Assembly (NCBI GenBank): GCA_013400115.1
Contig: VXBP01002277.1
Coordinates: forward strand, 186,001-250,000
Direction of reading: 5' to 3'
DNA: 64,000 nt
Source of the DNA: Rhinopomastus cyanomelas
Lineage: Eukaryota; Chordata; Aves; Bucerotiformes; Rhinopomastidae
Below the pieces are notes generated by a model, which was not told the origin of the DNA, searched no databases, and saw only the letters and a program-made list of their open reading frames with translations. The translations under genes were made by a program, and so were the position numbers. The stretch's first letter is position 1; each line of letters opens with the position of its first letter. This document shows, one piece after another, positions 31,861-42,201 of the stretch.

Positions 31861-32649
31861 AATGCTGACCTGCACAGGTTAACACTGCAGTGCCATGGAC
31901 TTTTTCCTACTCTTCACCTGCAATGAGTTCAAAGTGTTTCTCAGAATCTGGGGTAGCATTCAGCATTTGAGGCAATGTGGGTGTTTTTAACGTTGAACTC
32001 CTTATTTCTGCTGCAATGCATTTACATTCCATTGTGGTTTTATCAACCTACAAAGCAATTGCTCTTTAACATTTCTGACACCCTGTCCGTGTTGAGTCAC
32101 GTAAAGCATTAAACCGTTGTCAGAGGATGAAATGTGACAGTATCTGAAGACAAACCACACGCACGAAGAGAAAGCAGCGTGGTCAGTTCAAGAGGAAACA
32201 GCAGGCACACATTTCATGTCATGGTAAAACCAGGACTTGATATTTTAAAGGACCTTTGTATTGTGCACACGATTAGTACAAAAAATAGTTCAAGCCAAAC
32301 ATACTGGTACTTTCTTATGTTTGGAATCAAATTCTCATTGCTTTACAGAAGGTATTTTTAACCTCTCTGGTCTAGCTTTAGCTGACTCAGTACTGAAGGA
32401 CAAAGTCAAACTGATATCACAGAAAACTTCTCTAGTGGTTAAGCTGAACTGCAGGGTTTGCGCTCATTGCAAACCAGGTGCTGGGCTTCACCACTGCAGG
32501 GAGACCTTGGATCTACCTTGTCTCTTTTTAAGATACATGTTCCATACCTTTGGTTATCTTTCGGTTTTAAATGCAAAAGGTTAAATATCCTAAGTGTCAT
32601 TCTTGTAAGACTCAGGTGCATTGTTTCAGGCTCTTCATAACACCTTTCA
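31861..32649. other. Intergenic stretch, nothing recognised
   Basis: About 790 bp. Overlapping frames at 32134-32584 show no family resemblance. Confidence 0.45.
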
Positions 32650-32995
32650 CAGATTCCTAGAAGCATCAAGGTTGGAAAAGATCTTCAAGATCATGAAGTC
32701 CAACCATCCACCCTACAACCCCTAACCATAAACCATCTCTCAAAACACCCTGTCCACAAGTTTCTGAACACCTCCAGGGAAGGTGCCTCTGCCGCCTCCT
32801 TGAGCAGCCTGTTCCAAGACGTCACCACTCCTTCTGTGAAGAAATTTTTCCTAATATCAAAGCTGAACCTCCTTTGGCACAACTTGACCCTATTTCCTCT
32901 TGTCCTGTTGCTAGTCACTAGGGAAAAGAGACTAATACCCACTTCTCTACATCTTAATTCTGGGCACTTGTAGAGAGCAATGAGGTCTCCCCTGA
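32650..32995 (-). mobile_element. CR1 fragment, older subfamily
   Basis: Minus strand: AAGGTTGGAAAAGATCTTC, AAGTCCAACCATCCACCC, GAAGAAATTTTTCCTAATATC. The frame LVTSNRTRGNRVKLCQRRFS is the worn pol end. Confidence 0.87.
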
Positions 32996-33175
32996 TACAT
33001 TACAACCCTATCAGTGTGTGCTTTGCCTCTGGATTTTTCCTTGTTGCTGTTATAAAAGATTTTGAGAATGATTCACCCAGTGCCTGATTCAGAGAAGTCC
33101 TAAGATTCCTTGCAAGGTGCTGGGCATTCTCTCCAGTATAGGTAGGGATGAAATCTACTGGATTTGACTCGCAAT

Positions 33176-33372
33176 TCTTTTCCAGTGAGGGTGATGGAGC
33201 ACTGGAAGGGGCTGCCCAGGTGTGTTGTGGAGTCTCCTTCTCTGGAGATGTTTAAAACCTGACTGGATGTGTTCCTGTGTGACTTGCTCTAGGTGATCCT
33301 GCTGTGGCAGGGGGATTTGGCTCGATGATCTTTCCAATCCCTAATGTTCCGTGGTTCTGTAATGTTCTGTGA
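33176..33372 (+). mobile_element. CR1 3' end fragment
   Basis: Plus strand from CCAGTGAGGGTGATGGAGC to a GTTCCGTGGTTCTGTAATG tail. Part of the GATCTTT-to-CCTTCC stretch is deleted. Confidence 0.9.
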
Positions 33373-33983
33373 AGTGTCTCCCGTAGAGAAAACCATTGGG
33401 CTTTTTTCGCTTTTTTCCCCTGATATTTTATGTTTTTTCTATTTTTGTCTCATTCTCCTCCCTCAACAAGAAAAATGCTTTAAACAGAGTCCAGCTCCAA
33501 TTCTAAAGCTGAAATTGCATGCATATATATACATATTTGTTTCCAGTTGTGTTTCCATTGCAAACTATATTTATTTAAACACTCTCAGTGCAAAGCTTTC
33601 CCATTAATATTCTCACCACTCTCTGCATAAAGATATTCCTCTGGGAATCAGTGATCTGTTTTGCAAAGAATACGAGAAACCTTGGAATATGAAATTGTGG
33701 CATCCTGATGCTAAGTAACATCAGCAAGAGTGACAGTGCTTTATATTTGAAAGTGACGGGAACTAAATGACAGGGAAATCATTTACCTTGGTATTTACCC
33801 GTAGCCTTTTTCTAAGGAGCAAAGTGAAAGTGAAGAATGAGGTAAAAAGAGCAATTAAGTTTTCAAGGACTAAAGATCAAAAAAAGACAAAAGTGGAAGG
33901 AACAGGAAAGTCAATTCTGAACTGATGCTAAAACTGAAGTAACTTTATTTTGTGAGTCTTGTAACACAATTCTCTAGACTTCA
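33373..33983. other. Intergenic stretch, nothing recognised
   Basis: About 610 bp of AT-rich DNA with a T-rich pyrimidine patch at 33400-33450. Confidence 0.45.
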
Positions 33984-34173
33984 TGATGAGGGTGACAGAG
34001 CACTGGAAGGGGCCACCCAGGGAGGTTGTGGAGTCTCCTTCTCTGGAGACATTTAAAACCCACCTGGATACGTTCCTGTGCAACTTAGTCTAGGTGATCC
34101 TGCTGTGGCAGGAGGATTGGACTGGATGATCTTTCAAGGTCCCTTCCAATCCCTCATGTTCTGTGATACTCTG
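33984..34173 (+). mobile_element. CR1 3' end fragment
   Basis: Plus strand from GATGAGGGTGACAGAGCAC to GTTCTGTGATACTCTGAT. Confidence 0.92.
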
Positions 34174-34191
34174 ATCACCAGGTTGAGCAGT

Positions 34192-34758
34192 TCAGCATCC
34201 GGCAGGTTTCCTGAACACCTCTAAGTGCTTAAAACTGCTGTGCGCTACTAAGCAGGGACTGGCTGCTGTTGAAGCTGAAGATGCATCTAGTGAAAGAAGC
34301 TTGGACAGTAACACTCGTATTGTAAGATCCTCTGTACACTGCTTTTTCCTGCTTGCAAACATTACTTTCACAACAGGATCATTTCCATTTCTGTATGAAA
34401 TAGAGTAGATTTGATTACAGTAGATTTTATCTAGAGGCTCAGTAGGATCTTTCATTTGGACAACGTTTTGGTTGACTCTGTGTTCAGGAAATAATATCCT
34501 GCAGGTAGATATTATAGATATTTTTGATTTGCTCAGGTGCTATCTTAAGAGGTTCGTGTTATCTACATCTATAGGCAGGAGCATATTCCCTATCACTGAA
34601 GCTACAGCTAAGTAGAACTTCTTTATTCCCTTTTGTGCTTCACAGGAGCAAGTCCTTGCAGATAATTTGTTAATTAGTTCATCCATTATAGGATGGGAAG
34701 AAGCTTCCAAAAGAAAGTCTTCCCACACGTTGTGAGGCGTCACTTTCAAACAAGTCTA
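34192..34758 (-). pseudogene. Unidentified interrupted reading frame
   Basis: On the minus strand one frame runs about 188 codons and is broken by a single TAG at 34540-34542. The first half contains PHNVWEDFLLEASSHPIMDE and LINKLSARTCSC. The second half contains VVQMKDPTEPLDKIYCNQIY and SYRNGNDPVVKVMFASRKK. An acceptor-like TTTTACCTAG directly precedes it at about 34759-34768. The residue composition looks more protein-like than most random frames here. It has no ATG of its own at the left part. It could be a decayed exon, a retrocopy fragment or chance. I do not recognise the family. Confidence 0.3.
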
Positions 34759-34769
34759 GGTAAAACATC

Positions 34770-35154
34770 ACGTGATTCCCTGTCACTAAGATAAAAAAGA
34801 AAAAGTGATCTAATCAGACAATATGCCAGTATGAGTTAATCTGAGCTAATTGATGAGAATATATTAATGACAGTGATTTATAGTTTGAAGTTTTTTGATA
34901 GGAAAACATCTGGTAGAAGTTGTCAGTTTGTGCAGAGAGTGCTGAGCTGCGGCAGCTCTTGAGCAGCATCTAGAAGCCTATCAGCATCTTCTTGTTTTGG
35001 TGTTTTAAATCTATTTGGATGAGGTTTATAGGTAGAACTCATGAGCCTCTGTTACCTGTTAAATACTGAAGACACAGAAGTGTTGTTCAGAAAAACCTCA
35101 CCTGGTGCTGAGATCACTAAATGTGTCTCTGTCCAAGCCAAATGGAAAAAAAAC
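34770..35154. other. Intergenic stretch, nothing recognised
   Basis: About 385 bp without a recognised element. Confidence 0.4.
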
Positions 35155-35571
35155 CAAAGATGATGAAGGGAGTAGAACACCTCCCTGATGAGGAGAGGTG
35201 GAGGGAGCTGGGTTTCTTGAGCTTGGAGAACAGAGGACTGAGGGGTGACCTCATTAATGTTGATAAATATGTGAAGGGAGCATATCAGAAGGACGGAGCC
35301 AGGCTCTGCTCAGTGTAGTCTAGTGATAGCACAAGGGGCAACGAGTGTAAGTTGGAATGTAGGAGGTTCCACATAAAAAGGAACTTCTTCCCAGTGAGGG
35401 TGACAGAGCACTGGAACAGGCTGCCCAGGAGTCTCTTTCTCTGGAGAAGTTTAAAACCTGCCTGGATATGTTCCTGTGCAAGTTGGTCTAGGTGGTCCTG
35501 CTGTGGTGGGGGGATTGGACTAGATGATCTTTCGAGGTCCCTTCTAGTCCCTAATGTTCTGTGATTCTGTC
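35155..35571 (+). mobile_element. CR1 fragment
   Basis: Plus strand with MMKGVEHLPDEERWRELGFL, LRGDLINVDKYVKGAYQKDG and the standard tail. A few codons are lost in the RRFHIN region. Confidence 0.93.
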
Positions 35572-35867
35572 ATTTGGTGAAGAGGTTTTGAGTACTGTGC
35601 TGTGCTTTTTTTTGTGGAATAGTGATGATGCCAGCCTAACTTTTGACATCTTCTTTTGATTCTTTTTTTGGCCAGCCAGTATAGCAAAACCCCTGAGATT
35701 ATGAATGGATTCAATGCTGGTAACTCATGTTTCAAACCAATTGCTTCTGAATAAAGTTGTCTTGAAGTTAGATTAGGCAACAAGGAATTCTCAATTCTGC
35801 TATTGATCCACTATGTACTGTGAGACTCATGACATCAGTCACCTGTGCTTTGCTTTCCTCATGGACA
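35572..35867. other. Intergenic stretch, nothing recognised
   Basis: About 300 bp between two plus-strand CR1 copies. Confidence 0.4.
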
Positions 35868-36318
35868 AGAAGGAGGACACAGGACTGCTGGAGAGAGTCC
35901 AGCACAGAGCCACGAAGATGATGGAGTAGAACATCTCCCTGATGAGGAAAAGCTGAGGGAGCTGAGCCTCTTTAGTTTGGAGAAATGGTGACTGAGGGGT
36001 GACCTCATTAATGTTAAATATGTGAAGGGTGGGTGTCAGGAGGATGGAGCCAGGCTCTGCTCAGTGGCATCTAATGATAGGACAAGGGGCAACGGGTGTG
36101 AGCTGGAACAGCTAATAGGAGGTTCCAGATGAGGAACCTCTTCCCAGTGAGGACTGGAACACACTGCCCAGGGATGTTGTGGATTCTCCTTCTCTATAGG
36201 CATTTAAAGCCTGCCTGGACATGTTCCTATGTGACTGGGTCTAGGTGATTCTGCTGTGGCAGGGGGATTGGACTAGATGATCTTTTGAGGTCCCTTCCAA
36301 TCCCTAATGTTCTGTGGC
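35868..36318 (+). mobile_element. CR1 fragment
   Basis: Plus strand from GGACTGCTGGAGAGAGTCC to CTAATGTTCTGTGGC. Frames are broken by several small deletions, including a shortened VRVTEHW region. Confidence 0.93.
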
Positions 36319-37188
36319 AGTTCTTTAGATGCACTGTGCAATACAGTGCGCTCAAACACAATCTAATTTCTACAACATCAGCTTCAGCCAGTGTGAACCT
36401 GCTGTATCTTGCACAGAAGCTTTATTTCTCAGCAGCTGAAACATAACATCAATATGTTCTTTAGGCCAATCGTAATTCAACAGATCACTAATGACAAGTG
36501 GCAGAGTGCCCCAGCCATCCTTCCAGGCAGTGCTCCAGATGGACGTCACTGGAAAAAGAACAGGAAGGTTTGGCAGAATGTGAAAGAAGAATAAATTTGC
36601 TCCACATCACTCATTTTTCCTGACTGCAATAAAGTAATTGCAATATAATGTTGTCACTGGATAATGGCCTCCCGCTGCTTTTCAAACGCTTTGCGAAACA
36701 GATGTTTACTTTCTCTGTGGGAGACATTGATCCCAGGACAACAACCTTTTTTATTAAAGGAAAATTAAGTACTTATAAGTTCCACAATACTGTGGAAAGA
36801 TCGTTATAAAAAGACGTGTACTGTAATAGGTGAAGTGATATGAAATGCACGTGTGATGTGTGTGATACATGCGACCGATCCCTACTTGGGATTGATGTCA
36901 GTAGCTTTTCCTGTCAGCTCTGTGACTAACATTGTCTCCACAAACGCAGACAGGACAATGTAATGCACTGTGATGAAGTTGTTTTTGTTATTTTCATCTT
37001 CCAAAGCTCCGTGAACTGCAAAAAAGCAGCATTTATAACTAAAAATAATAATACTGAACCGCCAGTATGTCATGTCTGATGAGAACTGCTTAGCTAATAA
37101 TAAATAGGTAAAAATAATGAATAAATAACAATGAACAGACACATAATTAATGGAAATTAGAGACCATGCATTTCCTGTCAGGTATCAA
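36319..37188. other. Intergenic stretch, nothing recognised
   Basis: About 870 bp of AT-rich DNA with no supported gene. Confidence 0.45.
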
Positions 37189-37733
37189 AGAATCACAGAA
37201 CCACAGACCATTAGGGATTGGAAGGGACCTCAAAAGGTCATCTAGTCCAATCCCCTGGCCACAGCAGGATCACCCAGACCAAGTTGTACAGACACAAGTC
37301 CAGGTGGGTTTTAAACATCTCCAGAGAAGGAGACTCCACAACCCCCCTGGGCAGCCCCTTCCAGTGCTCTGTCACTCTCACACTGAAGAAGTTCCTTCTC
37401 AGATTGATGTGGAACCTGCCATGTTCTAGCTGACACCCACTGCCCTTGTCCTATAACTAGATGATGCTGAGCAGAGCCTGGCTCCATCCTCCTGACACCC
37501 ACCTTTCACATATGTATAAACATTAATGAGCTCATGTCTCAGTCCTCTTTTCTCCAAGCTCCCTCAGCCTTTCCTCATCAGGGAGATGTTCTGTTCCCTT
37601 CATCATCTTTGTGGCTCTGCACTGGACTCTCTCCAGCAGCTCTGTGTCCTTGTAGAACTGAGGGGCCCAGAACTGGACACAAGATTGCAGATACAGTCTC
37701 ACCAGGGCAGAGCAGAGGGGAAGGAGAACCTCT
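37189..37733 (-). mobile_element. CR1 fragment
   Basis: Minus strand from the tail at 37189 through the pol end to CAGGGCAGAGCAGAGGGGAAG. The pol frame is broken. Confidence 0.93.
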
Positions 37734-38399
37734 TAGTAGCACTGAGACAGACATTTGAAAACAGATGAATGCTTACAAAACATTAGTGCATTTCCAAACA
37801 GCTTGTTTAGAAGAGCAGTTACTTGTTACAGCTTAAAACAGTCAATTGTTTTCGGAACCTCCTGCTGTAGCTGAGGGACACGTGTTGCACTCTGGTGTAA
37901 CGTGATAGAAGAGGACACAGGTGCTATTTGGGTGAACCTTACGCATTCCGCAGGCGTTCTGCTCTTCGCCCAATAACATGTCAATTCCAAATTTGGGCTG
38001 ACGAGATGTATAAAAGAAGAACATTTGTTCTCTGATGTGCTGTAACTGTCTATGTCTATGTGCTGTCAAAAGCATTTGACTGTCAGATGAAGCAGCCCGC
38101 TGTGGTATTTAGCTTTTGCCAAGGTTGTAGCTGGATCAGGAGGAATAAAATGAGAATAATTAACCAGGGACTGAACGACTTGGCTCAGCAGGCTCACCTC
38201 CAGGACCTGCATCATCTTGGATCCGCTGTCTGTTTCTATTTACCTCAAGATATCTTGTGATGGTGTTTGATGCTTTTCCAGCTGGTGCCTCTATCCAATT
38301 CCATAAATTTTGTATCATGAATTCCAAACAGAGTTGCAGTATGCAGAGTACAATCATCTGTGTAACTGGAGCAGGCAGGTATCAGGATTGCTTTCACAA
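37734..38399. other. Intergenic stretch, nothing recognised
   Basis: About 670 bp, nothing assigned. Confidence 0.45.
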
Positions 38400-38995
38400 G
38401 TGTTAAGGCCAGTGGCATCCTGGCCTGGATTAGAAACTATGTCCAGCAGGACTAGGGAGGTGATTGCCCCCTTTGTACTCAGCACTGGGGAGGCTGCACC
38501 TTGAGTACTGGGTCCAGCTTTGGGCACCTCACTACAAGGGAGACACCAAGCTGCTGGAGCAAGTGCAGAGGAGGGCAACGAAGCTGGTGAAGGGCCTGGA
38601 GAAAAAATCTGATGAGGGGAGATTGGGAGAGTTGGGGCTGTCTGGTTTGAGGAAGAAGAGGCTCTCTACAACGATCTGAAAGGACACTGTAGAGATGTTG
38701 GTGCTGGTCTCTTCTCATAGGTAATTAATGACAGAACCAGAGGGAAGGGTTTCAAGCTCCAACAGGGGAGGTTTAGATTGGACACCAGGAAAATATTCTT
38801 CATGGAAAGAGTGGTCAAGGACTGGAATGGGCTGCCTAGGGTTGTGGTTGAGTTTCAAAGATGCTTAGATGTAGTGCTGAGGGATGTTGTTTAGGGGTGA
38901 ATTTGTAGAATAGGGTTGATGGTTGGACTTGATGTTCCCAAGGGTCTTTTCCAACCGGAATGATTCTATGATTCTGTAATTCTGTGTTTCTGTGA
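38400..38995 (+). mobile_element. CR1 fragment, second tail type
   Basis: Plus strand, about 600 bp. Frame LLEQVQRRATKLVKGLEKKS and the CCCAAGGGTCTTTTCCAACC box are present. The tail carries several ATTCTGT units. Confidence 0.92.
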
Positions 38996-39532
38996 TAAAG
39001 GTGGTGGCTGAGCAGAGTAGCCAGTGAATAGCATTGCTGAGTCACACTCAAAGCACTGATTCACCTGGAGCAACTAGAAGACCTGAAGTCCTAATTGCAT
39101 TTTCTATTCTAAGTGGTGAATTTCACCATATAGGTGCTGAGGAAAGATGTCTTCCACGTTTCTACTTCTACCAAGAGCACACTACCACATTCAGTTATAG
39201 TAACCCTGACCTCAGCAGTGGTCTCTGCAGCAAACTTTCGGGGTCACCACTTTACAGACATAAAAGAATATGGCCATGAGGGGCATGAAGAAAGCAATTC
39301 TTAATGCTTCAAGGGTTAACTGGAGTGCTGTCCAATGTCAGTGCTGAACATCAGGGACTGCGTGAGACCTGAAAAGATCATCTACTCTGATCCATCCCTG
39401 GCTTGGGAAGCAGGCTGGGCTTGTTCACTGGCTGACACATTGCTCCAGCCCAGACAGGTCTCTTAGGCCAAGCTGTTCAGACATTCATAGGGCCCCAGTC
39501 ATTGAAGACTGCATGACAAAGAGCTGGCTTGT
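38996..39532. other. Intergenic stretch, nothing recognised
   Basis: A very worn CR1-like scrap may lie near 39363-39400 (GAAAAGATCATCTACTCTG). Otherwise nothing. Confidence 0.4.
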
Positions 39533-39850
39533 GAATCACAGAGGCTGGAAAAGATCTCTCAGACCTAACATCACTACATCAGCCAGACCAGGGCACTAAG
39601 TGCCCCAGCCCATAAATGCCGCCAGGGATGGCAACTCCACCACTTCCCTGGGCAACCCATTCCAGTGTCTGATCACCCTTTCTGTGAGGAAGGGCTAACA
39701 TCTAACCTAACCCTCCCCTGTTGCAGCTTCAGGCTCTGCCCTCTTGTCGTGGCACCTGGGAGAAGAGCCCGACCCCCACCTGATTCAACTTCAGAGAGTT
39801 GTAGAGAGGGAGAAGGTCTCTTCTCCAAGCTAAACGCTCCCAGCTCTCTC
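39533..39850 (-). mobile_element. CR1 fragment, old and degenerate
   Basis: Minus strand: GGCTGGAAAAGATCTCTCAG, GGGATGGCAACTCCACCAC, CCATTCCAGTGTCTGATCACC and TCCCCTGTTGCAGCTTCAGG. Confidence 0.82.
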
Positions 39851-40354
39851 GGAGTTGCATTGAGAAGGGCTGTTTTAAGGAAAAGAGGAAACTGAAGACT
39901 TAAAAAATGTCAGTTTTGTCATCTTGAAACTGCTTTTCCCTAGCACTGAATAAAGTGCAAACATGCCCACAAGCAAGTTGTCTACCCTACAGCTGAAGTA
40001 TTGCACATGGAACCAGTTGACACTTCGGTATTTTAGCAGTTTAGACTTATAAATATGTATTTGCCTTTTCAATGCTAAACTACATGGCTTTTACCCAGTT
40101 ATCACTGTCACTGCGTCAGCCAGGAAACCAGAGGAAGTTTGCTTCCCTGAGGACTGTGTGATATGGTCTACAAGAAGGAAGTAGATTTAACGGAAAGTGA
40201 AGTATGTAAAGAAAGTTAACATCTTAACATAGAACATATTGTGCTACTTTGAGTGTTCAGCACCCAAAAGCACCTTCCAGGCCTCCAAATTCCTGAACCC
40301 CCTCCATGGCAGGAGCTTGGCCTGAGAGCAGGGAAAGGCTTGTGCAGCAGATCT
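39851..40354. other. Intergenic stretch, nothing recognised
   Basis: About 500 bp with no element seen. Confidence 0.45.
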
Positions 40355-40697
40355 CACAGATTCACAGAACATTAGAGACTGGAAGGGACCTTGAAAGATC
40401 ATCTAGTCCAATTGCCCCACCACAGCAGGATCACCTAGACCAAGTGGCACAGGAACACATCCAGGCGGGTTTTAAACATCTCCAGAGAAGGAGATTCCAC
40501 AACCCCCCTGGGCAGCCTGTTCCAGTGCTCTGTCACCCTCAACGTGAAGAAGTTCCTTCTCATACAGATGCGGAACCTCTTGTGTTCCAGCTCACACCCG
40601 CTGCCCCTTTACCTATCATTAGATGCCACTGAGCAGAGCCTGGCTCCATCCTCCTGACACCCACCCTTCACATATTTATAAACGTTAATGAGGTCTC
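40355..40697 (-). mobile_element. CR1 fragment
   Basis: Minus strand from the tail at 40355 to the TTAATGAGGTC box. Close to the window consensus. Confidence 0.93.
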
Positions 40698-41539
40698 CAG
40701 GATTTTGTTAAATTACTATATTTTCAGAAAGGAAAAGAAAAAAGATGGAGGAACTGTCTCATCTCTCTGCATTCAGATACTGATGAATATTGTTATTTCC
40801 GAGAGGAGGAAAAACAGAAGAGGACAATGCGTCTGGAGGTTCATGTGTTAATTAACCTTCAGGTGAAGTCATGTCTGATTCTTGTCCTAGAGATGAGGGC
40901 ATCACCAGGAATGCAAAAAGGAAGTCTCTGCATCCCCAACATAATATTCAGTAAGGCAACAGAAGGTAGTATGGATCACTCTGGCTTTAATATAGATCCT
41001 TTCAACCCACAGAAATGTAAAAGGTGTGCAAGACTAAAGGAGATTCATCGCTTCTCTTACTTCATATGTATTTCTGTAGGAAAAAATTAAATAGAAACTG
41101 GGAATTTAAAAAGAAACAGGGACGATGACACTGGAAGCAGTGCCCTGGCAAGGGCTGTCATGCCCTAGTTAGAAGCAGCATGCTCAGTCACAGACTGGTG
41201 CCACAGACACACAGTTGGTGCTGCCTAGGGCCGTGCTCCAAAGCTCCTTCAGACCTGCAGAAATCTGCCCAGCCTCTCCAGTCAGTTCTTATTTAGGCTG
41301 CACTCATTTAGAAGGATAAGGCTGTAAAACATGTCATAACACAGCGGAAAGGCAGAGTAAAAACGATCTTTAAATCACCGCCTTGTAAAATAAGTTTTGT
41401 TTGTACGAAGACAAAAGTCATGACAATCTGTCACCGAGTGTTTGTAGAACGAACCACACCACCCGAGATCACATTTTTGACTAGCTACTGGGGTTACCGG
41501 CATGAAACTGTCAAGGTGTCGTTAAACCGACCGCTCGGG
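40698..41539. other. Upstream flank of GUCY1A2, nothing recognised
   Basis: About 840 bp with no repeat. The frame at 40827-41090 is not supported as a gene. Confidence 0.45.
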
Positions 41540-41997
41540 TAGGGAAAGTTGGGAAGGGGACACCGTGCATTGTCTTCACGGGTGTCGTCCTGTGCCCAAG
41601 CTCCCCTGCTTTGTGCCCTCCGTCCCCTGCTCGGCTTCAGCTTCTCGAGGGCCGTTCAGAAAAGTTCCTTGGCAGTAAGCGGCGGCCAGAGGACCGAGAA
41701 CCATCTCCCGGGCCGCGGCCGCCGCAGCACCCCGCCGCCGTCAGCGCACGGAGCTGTCCAGCACCGGGCAGCGGTGGCACCGGGCGGCTGCGGGGCGCGC
41801 CTCGCGGGGCCGTGCGGGGACAGCAGGCGGTTTCCTCGCAGATCCGCGCCGGACTCCGAAGCGCGGTGCGGGGAGCGGAGCTGGTGCTGCGGGGCGCCCG
41901 TGCCGGTGGGGCGATGGCGGCATCCCCCGGGCACCGGGGCCGGGCGGCGGCTGCGGAGCTGCGCGCGACAGGCGGCGAGCGGGGCGGGGGGAGGCTG

Positions 41998-42031
41998 CAG
42001 GAGGAGGAGGAGGAGGAGGAGGAGGAGGAGG
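41998..42031 (+). repeat. GGA triplet repeat
   Basis: About eleven uninterrupted GAG/GGA triplets. Reading frames through it give poly-Glu, poly-Arg or, on the other strand, poly-Ser and poly-Leu, which explains the long spurious frames here. Confidence 0.95.
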
Positions 42032-42120
42032 AAAGGGCTCGGAACGACACGTGATTCCCGCGGAGCAGCGAGGGAGCCGGGGGAGGGGAGAGCGAGGGCG
42101 GGCGGCCGCGCAGAGGAGGG

Positions 42121-42142
42121 CAGCAGCAGCCGCCGCCGCCGC
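42121..42142 (+). repeat. CAG then CCG triplet repeat
   Basis: Three CAG triplets followed by about four CCG triplets, 10 bp before the assembly gap. Confidence 0.85.
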
Positions 42143-42151
42143 TTTAAATCC

Positions 42152-42201
42152 NNNNNNNNNNNNNNNNNNNNNNNNNNNNNNNNNNNNNNNNNNNNNNNNN
42201 N
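42152..42201. other. Assembly gap of 50 N
   Basis: Exactly 50 undetermined bases within the CpG island, a round placeholder length. The expected GUCY1A2 start exon is absent from the readable flanks, so the gap probably hides it and the true length is likely several hundred bases. Confidence 0.95.
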
